This document shows, piece after piece, positions 22,010 through 26,717 of a stretch of DNA of 26,717 bases; position 1 is the stretch's first letter; every line of letters starts with the position of its first letter. Source of the DNA: an uncultured Clostridia bacterium. GTDB lineage: Bacteria > Bacillota > Clostridia > UMGS1810. The position numbers and the translations under genes were made by a program. Where the stretch lies: contig CAJLYL010000016.1 in NCBI GenBank assembly GCA_905210855.1, forward strand, positions 1 to 26,717, written 5' to 3'. The notes beneath the pieces are model-generated. The model saw only the letters and a program-made list of their open reading frames with translations, did not search any database and was not told the DNA's origin.

Positions 22010-23077
22010 TCACCCCCTAATTGTTGCGCCGCCGACAACCGTGTCGCCGTCATAGAGCACTACCGCCTGACCCGGGGTAACGGCGCGCTGAGGCTCGTCA
22101 AATTCTATATGGAGGGTGTCGTCACCCGTCTGCACCACCGTTGCCGGCTGCTCCACCTGGCGATAGCGCACCTTGGCGCACACGCGCATCGGTTCATCTA
22201 TCCTGTCCGTCGAGATGAGGTTGATGCAGTCGGCGTCGAGAGATTTTGAAAACAGCTCCTCGTTTTTGCAAAGGATAACCTTGTTCGATTCGGCATCGAC
22301 TTTTTTTACATAGAGCGGCTCTTGAGTGGCGAGCCCGAGTCCGCGGTGCTGACCCACTGTGTAGCAAATTACGCCCTTGTGCTCGCCGAGGATTTCTCCG
22401 CCGTCGGTTACAAAATCGCCGTGCGGATAATCCTTGCCCGTATACTGCCTGATAAAATCGGCATAAGTTCCGCTCTTTACAAAGCAGATGTCCTGGCTGT
22501 CATGTTTTTTTGCATTTATAAATCCGTGCTCCTCGGCAATCTCGCGGACGCGCGATTTCTCCATGCCGCCGAGCGGAAAAAGTGTGTGCGCAAGCTGCTC
22601 CTGAGTCATGGAATAGAGCACATAACTCTGGTCCTTCGTCGGGTCTGCGGCTTTTTTGAGCAGATATCTGTCTCCCGTCTTTTCTATGCGCGCGTAGTGA
22701 CCCGTGACAACGTAGTCATAGCCGAGCTCCCTTGCGCGCAGAAACATCTTGTCAAACTTGAGATATTTGTTGCAGTCTATGCACGGATTCGGCGTGCGCC
22801 CGTGCTCATAATCATCTACAAAGCGGTCTATGACGCACTCACCGAAGCGCTCGGAAAAATTGAACACATAGTATTTCATGCCGAGAGAGGCGGCAACGCT
22901 GCGCGCGTCCTCAACATCGCTGAGCGAGCAGCAGGTTTTCTCGCGGCTATCGCCGATGTCGTCATTATCGAACAGCTTCATCGTTGCACCTATGCACTCG
23001 TATCCCATATCGAGGGTGAGCAGTGCCGCCACACTGGAATCGACGCCGCCGCTCATGGCTATAATGGCTTTTTTCAT
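22010..23077 (-). CDS. mnmA: tRNA-specific 2-thiouridylase
   Basis: MnmA adds sulfur to the wobble U34 of tRNA-Lys, -Glu and -Gln. From ATG 23077 the protein has 355 aa. The ATP pyrophosphatase loop SGGVDSS is at 9-15. The catalytic cysteines are Cys102 (NPCIDCNK) and Cys198 (QDICFV), close to positions 102 and 199 of the E. coli enzyme. YTVGQHRGLG begins the central domain and a beta-barrel follows. AAAGGAT upstream supports 23077; in-frame ATGs further up either overlap this RBS or precede the likely transcription start. No cysteine desulfurase gene is adjacent. The LysR gene follows directly. Confidence 0.96.
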   Translation of the reverse strand: MKKAIIAMSGGVDSSVAALLTLDMGYECIGATMKLFDNDDIGDSREKTCCSLSDVEDARSVAASLGMKYYVFNFSERFGECVIDRFVDDYEHGRTPNPCIDCNKYLKFDKMFLRARELGYDYVVTGHYARIEKTGDRYLLKKAADPTKDQSYVLYSMTQEQLAHTLFPLGGMEKSRVREIAEEHGFINAKKHDSQDICFVKSGTYADFIRQYTGKDYPHGDFVTDGGEILGEHKGVICYTVGQHRGLGLATQEPLYVKKVDAESNKVILCKNEELFSKSLDADCINLISTDRIDEPMRVCAKVRYRQVEQPATVVQTGDDTLHIEFDEPQRAVTPGQAVVLYDGDTVVGGATIRG

Positions 23078-23110
23078 AAAATTCATCCTTTTATATAAAT
23101 CAGTGGTTTC

Positions 23111-23140
23111 AGTATACCACAACATCACAAGCGGTGTCAA
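23111..23140 (-). promoter_or_regulatory. Promoter of mnmA and the LysR gene
   Basis: TTGACA and TATACT on the minus strand, with an 18-base spacer. It lies 34 bases upstream of the mnmA start codon and ends next to the AraC remnant on the other strand. Confidence 0.7.
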
Positions 23141-23147
23141 CGGCGGA

Positions 23148-23185
23148 TGTTCTGAATGATTTTACATGTCCTGAATGATTTTACA
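23148..23185 (+). repeat. 19-bp tandem duplication in the AraC remnant
   Basis: TGTYCTGAATGATTTTACA occurs twice head to tail (23148-23166 and 23167-23185), differing at one base. Each copy encodes the LNDFT stretch of the AraC domain in a different frame, because 19 is not a multiple of 3. Confidence 0.85.
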
Positions 23186-23398
23186 TTAAAAAAGGCAATG
23201 CACCTGCTTGAGGACACGCCGAAGACCGCAAACGTCATAGCCGTCGATTGCGGATTTAACTGCTATTCGCGTTTTTTCAAGCTGTTTAAGAAAAAAACGG
23301 GGTTATCCCCCGACGAATGGCGCAAAAAAATTGATAAAAAACCGTCGCTGCTGCACGAAGTTTATACGGACGGGCTAAATCAGCATTTTGGCATATGA
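23148..23398 (+). pseudogene. AraC-family regulator, C-terminal remnant
   Basis: Residues read as VLNDFTLKKAMHLLEDTPKT, ANVIAVDCGFNCYSRFFKLF and KKKTGLSPDEWRKK. This is the second half of an AraC/XylS DNA-binding domain, including its second helix-turn-helix and the G(F)xxxSxFxxxFKKxxGxSPxxWR signature. The first half and any sensor domain are absent: the sequence begins abruptly at the mnmA promoter. A 19-base tandem duplication at the very start shifts the frame. No RBS or promoter is visible. It is a dead fragment. Confidence 0.78.
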
Positions 23399-23433
23399 TA
23401 TTATTTTTTTCAAAATAATATCATATGCCAAAA
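23386..23433. repeat. Perfect 22-bp palindrome between the AraC remnant and dxs
   Basis: Arms 23386-23407 and 23412-23433 are exactly complementary with a 4-base loop (TTTC). The left arm contains the stop codon of the AraC remnant; the right arm ends 8 bases from the dxs stop. The arms begin with T and end with A on either strand, so neither direction has a T run after the stem, unlike a classic terminator. It may still end both transcripts. Confidence 0.75.
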
Positions 23434-23441
23434 AAATACTC

Positions 23442-25199
23442 TTATCTGAGCATCGCGCACACGTCCTCCGCAATCTGCTCCGGTGTCAGCCTGTTCGCCT
23501 TAAGCACATCCGCAGGGTTGTATCTGTCGAGAAATTTTTTCTTCAAGCCGTAATTTTTCGTTTTAACATCGCTCGCTCCGTAGAAGCGCGCAATTTTCTC
23601 GCCGAAGCCGCCGTCGAGCACACCGTCCTCAACCGTAACCGCAACGCGGTGCTCTGCCTTGAGGCTTTCAAGGAGTTCCCCGTCAATGCCCGTGATATAC
23701 ATCGGGTTTATGATTGTCGGTGCAATTCCCGTTTTCCGCTCTATAATCTTCGCCGCCTCAACTCCCATTCCGTAGAATGAGCCGAGGGCGATTATTGCAG
23801 CGCCGCTGCCCTTTTGCGTTACTTCATATTTATTCAGCACGCCGAAATCCTTTGTAACCGTCTTGCCGTCCGACAAGACGGTTGACGGCACTCTGATTGC
23901 AACGGGGTGTTCGCTCTGAGCCATGCTCCATTCAAGCATCGTCATATACTCCTCTTTTGTCGTCGGGGCAAGGTACACTAGATTCGGAATGTTTGACATC
24001 ATGGGTATGTCGTATATTCCGAGATGGGTGACATCATTCATGCCGTACACGGACGCCGCAAACACCAGAATCGTCGCCGGGCTGCTGTTGATGCACAAAT
24101 CCTGCGAAAGCTGGTCGTATGTCCTCTGGATAAATGTGCTGTACACGCCGTATACAGGCTTGCCGCCGTTTTTTGCAATGCCCGACGCAAGTGCGACAGC
24201 CGTCTCCTCGGCTATGCCCACATCTACAAGCTGCGCGCCGGCCTGCGCCCTTTTTTCGGCAGTAAAGCCCATAACGGTAGGCGTTGCCGAGGTAATGGCA
24301 ACCACGGATTTGTCCTCCTTCATCTTTTTGAGCAGATACTCACCCGTGATTGATGAATAATCCTCACCGCCGCCGAAATCCGCAAGCGGCTTGCCCGTCT
24401 CTATGTCAAACGGCGCGCAGTAATGCCATGCTTCTTTGTTTTGCTCCGCTATGGCATATCCCTTGCCCTTTTGGGTGCAGATATGCACCGCAACCGGCTT
24501 TTTGCTGTCCTTGATCCCCTCAAACGCCGCTATGAGCGAATCTATGTCGTTGCCGTCCTTCACAAAAACGTAATCAAGCCCCATTGCCCTGAAAAGATTG
24601 CATTCGCATTTGCCGTCACTCTCGCGCAGCTGTTTCAGGTTTTTGTACATTCCGCCGTGGTTCTCGGCGATTGACATATCGTTGTCATTCACCACTATGA
24701 TGAGGTTGCCGTCAAACTCTCCGGCAAAATCCAACCCCTCAAGCGCCTCGCCGCCCGAGAGCGAGCCGTCGCCTATTACCGCAATCACGTTGCCGTTCCC
24801 GCCCCTCAGGTCTCTGCCCTTTGCAAGGCCGCAGGCAAGGCTGACCGAGGTGGAGGTGTGGCCTACGGTGAAAAAGTCGTGCTCGCTCTCGTCCGAATTG
24901 CTGTAACCGCTCACATCGTCATATTTTTCCGCATACAAAAATGCGTCGGCTCTGCCGGTGAGCATCTTGTGAGGATAGCTCTGGTGCGACACATCGTACA
25001 CAATCTTATCCTTGGGCGACTCAAAGACATAGTGCATGGCTATTGTCGCCTCCACAAAACCGAGGTTCGGACCGAAGTGTCCGCCGTGGCGGCTAAGCTT
25101 GGTGATTAGCGCGGTGCGCATCTCCGCCGCAAGCTCCTTAAGCTGTGCTTTGTCAAGCTTTTTCACGTCTGATGGATTATTAATGTTTTCTATATACAT
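23442..25199 (-). CDS. dxs: 1-deoxy-D-xylulose-5-phosphate synthase, short divergent form
   Basis: DXS makes 1-deoxyxylulose 5-phosphate from pyruvate and glyceraldehyde 3-phosphate for isoprenoids, thiamine and pyridoxal. This 585-aa protein is shorter than the usual 620 or so. The thiamine-diphosphate motif is GDGSLSGGEA (143-152) with NDNDMS (171-176). His259 in KEAWHYCAPF matches the catalytic His of DXS. The conserved IAEQHAV of canonical DXS reads IAEETAV here, so the catalytic Glu is kept but the next residues differ. It belongs to a Firmicutes side branch annotated as DXS; another transketolase-like activity is possible. ATG 25199 has GGAGG 9 bases upstream; an earlier in-frame ATG at 25226 lacks a clear site. 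Confidence 0.82.
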   Translation of the reverse strand: MYIENINNPSDVKKLDKAQLKELAAEMRTALITKLSRHGGHFGPNLGFVEATIAMHYVFESPKDKIVYDVSHQSYPHKMLTGRADAFLYAEKYDDVSGYSNSDESEHDFFTVGHTSTSVSLACGLAKGRDLRGGNGNVIAVIGDGSLSGGEALEGLDFAGEFDGNLIIVVNDNDMSIAENHGGMYKNLKQLRESDGKCECNLFRAMGLDYVFVKDGNDIDSLIAAFEGIKDSKKPVAVHICTQKGKGYAIAEQNKEAWHYCAPFDIETGKPLADFGGGEDYSSITGEYLLKKMKEDKSVVAITSATPTVMGFTAEKRAQAGAQLVDVGIAEETAVALASGIAKNGGKPVYGVYSTFIQRTYDQLSQDLCINSSPATILVFAASVYGMNDVTHLGIYDIPMMSNIPNLVYLAPTTKEEYMTMLEWSMAQSEHPVAIRVPSTVLSDGKTVTKDFGVLNKYEVTQKGSGAAIIALGSFYGMGVEAAKIIERKTGIAPTIINPMYITGIDGELLESLKAEHRVAVTVEDGVLDGGFGEKIARFYGASDVKTKNYGLKKKFLDRYNPADVLKANRLTPEQIAEDVCAMLR

Positions 25200-25243
25200 A
25201 CTTCTCGTCCTCCGTTTCACAGTCAATTTTTGTTTTTGTGATT

Positions 25244-25274
25244 ATTATACACCTTAAACTTAACTTTAAGTCAA
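25244..25274 (-). promoter_or_regulatory. MerR-type promoter with 19-bp spacer and palindrome (dxs)
   Basis: On the minus strand TTGACT (25269-25274) and TATAAT (25244-25249) are separated by 19 bases instead of 17. The palindrome CTTAAAGTTAAGTTTAAG (25253-25270), symmetrical except at its centre, fills the spacer. A long spacer filled by a dyad is the hallmark of promoters activated by MerR-family regulators, which twist the DNA to align the two hexamers. No MerR gene is in the window. Confidence 0.6.
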
Positions 25275-25405
25275 GAGGTTTTTTAAAAAATTTTTCTCCA
25301 CCTCTTTTTGCCCCATTCCCCCATGCTTTGTTGAAATTCATCCGTTATTCCCTCATTTTTTTGTGATTTTCTCAAAATATTCGCTCATTTTTTTGTAAAA
25401 AGGGA

Positions 25406-25433
25406 TTGATTGTTTTTGAAACAGATTTATAAT
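25406..25433 (+). promoter_or_regulatory. Promoter of the ATPase remnant
   Basis: TTGATT, 16 bases, TATAAT, followed by a GAGGTGAT ribosome binding site and ATG 25458. Just upstream CTCATTTTTTTGT occurs twice (25352-25364 and 25384-25396), a direct repeat 32 bases apart. Transcription signals are intact although the gene is broken. Confidence 0.6.
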
Positions 25434-25457
25434 ACACATATGTAGAGGTGATGTATC

Positions 25458-26518
25458 ATGGCATATCTGAAACGAAAAGCTGACCTTTTTCTGCAAGAAT
25501 GGAGAAAAAATTTCGACAGAAAACCGCTCATAGTAAAGGGAGCGCGGCATATCGGCAAGACCGAATCAATATGCAGGTTTGCAAAATCAAATTATGACAG
25601 CATAATATATATCAACTTTGTGGAAGAACCAAAGTATAAAATGATAACAGCCGACGGATACAAGACGGCGGATATCATAAAAAACATTTCGCGGCTCGAC
25701 CCGTCAAAGCATTTTGAAAGCGGCAATACCGTAATCATTTTTGATGAAATACAGGAATTCCCGGACATTGCAGCGGCACTTAAATTTTTTAAGATAGACG
25801 GACGGTTTGATGTAATCTGCAGCGGCAGCTGATTGCCGATTACCGCGAAGACATACGCAAATACGCCGATGGGCTGGATCAGGCAAGAATACTCAACGTA
25901 TTCAACCACATACCGTCTCAGCTTGCCAAGGAGAACAAAAAATTTCAGATATCGAAAGTCGCATCGGGAGCGCGTTTCAAGGACTATCGCGGCTGTGTCG
26001 AACGGATTGCCGACAGCGGCATGGCAAACATTTGCTATCAGCTGAATTTTCCCGAACTGCCGCTCAAGGGAAACTATGTCGATAATAAATACAAGATATA
26101 TTTTGCAGGCACGGGACTCCTTGTTGCCATGCTTGACGAGGAGGCTCAGGAGGATTTGAGGTCAAACAAGAATCTCGGGGTATACAAAGGAGCTTTGTAT
26201 GAAAACATAGTCGGCGACGCACTTGCAAAGAACAATCAGGGGCTTTATTATTACAAAAAGGACAATTCCACCCTTGAGGAGGATTTCTTTCTGCGCACGG
26301 AAACACATCTGGTTCCGGTTGAGGTAAAGTCAACAAACGGAAAGTCAAAATCAATGCGCGCGCTCATCACAAACGAGCGCTATGCCGACATAGAATACGG
26401 TATAAAGCTTGCCCGCGCCAACATAGGTTTGGCAAACAATATATACACATTTCCGTATTTCTGCGCCTTCATGCTGAAAGAATATCTGCGCAAATTCACA
26501 TTCACCGAATCCAACTGA
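25458..26518 (+). pseudogene. DUF4143-type AAA ATPase with internal deletion
   Basis: The first 124 codons give the P-loop ATPase start: IVKGARHIGKTES (Walker A) and VIIFDEIQEFPD (Walker B), up to ICSGS, then a stop. From 25829 another frame resumes with LIADYREDIRKYADGLDQAR and runs to 26518. This part contains the DUF4143 region and a nuclease-like C-terminus (KGALYENIVGDAL, VPVEVKSTNGKSKSMR). In relatives roughly 100 or more residues lie between the two blocks; here CSGS and LIADY abut, so a deletion removed the middle and shifted the frame. Such ATPases are common in clostridial genomes with unclear roles. Confidence 0.85.
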
Positions 26519-26591
26519 TGTCAAGATTGTGAAAACAGCAGTCAACATTTTTATAGAAAAAAGTCAATATCATTGATATAATTGATTATAC

Positions 26592-26625
26592 AAACGGGAG
26601 CCGAACCCGTATCGGAGTCCCGTTT
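26592..26625 (+). repeat. Stem-loop in a 5' leader at the right edge
   Basis: AAACGGGA (26592-26599) pairs with TCCCGTTT (26618-26625). Inside, CCGA (26601-26604) pairs with TCGG (26612-26615), separated by a small asymmetric internal loop, leaving a 7-base apical loop. There is no T run. It follows a TATAAT near 26574-26579 and precedes an AGGAGG site, so it would lie in a leader RNA. Confidence 0.5.
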
Positions 26626-26666
26626 ACCCGAAGTCAAACGATATATGATGTATAGGAGGAATTAAC

Positions 26667-26708
26667 GTGAAAGAATTAAAAACGATAAACAAAGAAAAAT
26701 TTCCATAA
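26667..26708 (+). CDS. 13-codon ORF with strong RBS; leader peptide or broken gene start
   Basis: GTG 26667 follows AGGAGGAA at ideal spacing and reads MKELKTINKEKFP before TAA at 26706-26708. The strong initiation site and upstream -10 and stem-loop suggest genuine translation. It may be a leader peptide, or the first codons of a gene interrupted by a frameshift; the window ends 9 bases later, so this cannot be settled here. Confidence 0.35.
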   Translation: MKELKTINKEKFP

Positions 26709-26717
26709 CAAATAAAC

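Noticed and set aside
22322..23098. Plus-strand 258-codon open frame opposite mnmA
   Set aside because: Antisense to mnmA; no start signals and no recognisable domain.
25352..25396. Start of a repeat array upstream of the ATPase remnant
   Set aside because: Only two copies of a 13-base low-complexity T-rich word; no CRISPR-like repeat and spacer structure.

Overview
The window looks like a chromosomal segment of an anaerobic, probably spore-forming member of the Clostridia (Bacillota). The signs are strong AGGAGG-type ribosome binding sites, near-consensus sigma-A promoters in A+T-rich gaps, a tRNA-Phe T-box in front of pheST, feoAB, a SpoIID-type cell-wall protein, a clostridial-style Fe-S scaffold-like protein, and decayed copies of a DDE transposase and a DUF4143-type ATPase. 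No tRNA, rRNA or CRISPR array was seen. Coding is dense and mostly on the minus strand.

Layout. Positions 1-243 hold the start of an Fe-S scaffold-like gene. Positions 358-3035 are a minus-strand lysine/diaminopimelate operon (asd-dapA-dapB). It diverges from a plus-strand pair, a SpoIID/LytB-domain protein and queA (3201-5554). Next, on the minus strand, are a truncated TetR regulator and a cysteine-rich DUF3795 protein (5641-6322), pheS-pheT behind a T-box (6559-10539), and feoA-feoB (10567-12800). A three-gene sugar-phosphate module follows (talC-like aldolase, ROK kinase, GmhA-like SIS protein; 13075-15287). Then come gap, a lipoprotein cyclophilin, an unrecognised 310-aa protein, a cytidylate-kinase-like protein and an SLC13/ArsB-type permease (15605-20355), then mnmA with a coupled LysR gene (21079-23077), and a short divergent DXS (23442-25199).

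All three plus-strand coding remnants between 20.6 and 26.5 kb are broken: a transposase, an AraC C-terminus carrying a 19-bp tandem duplication, and an ATPase with an internal deletion. The minus-strand genes between them are intact.

Regulation is unusually readable. The T-box has a UUC specifier. The feo leader carries a DtxR-like dyad. The truncated TetR gene has a palindrome over its -10. The dxs-like gene has a 19-bp promoter spacer filled by a near-perfect palindrome, the layout of MerR-family promoters. A terminator-like hairpin buries the ribosome binding site of the 310-aa gene. I found no clearly new multi-gene system. The most promising leads are the MerR-type dxs promoter, the hairpin-gated 310-aa gene, the talC-ROK-SIS module, and the inverted-repeat element inserted between the pheS T-box and its start codon.
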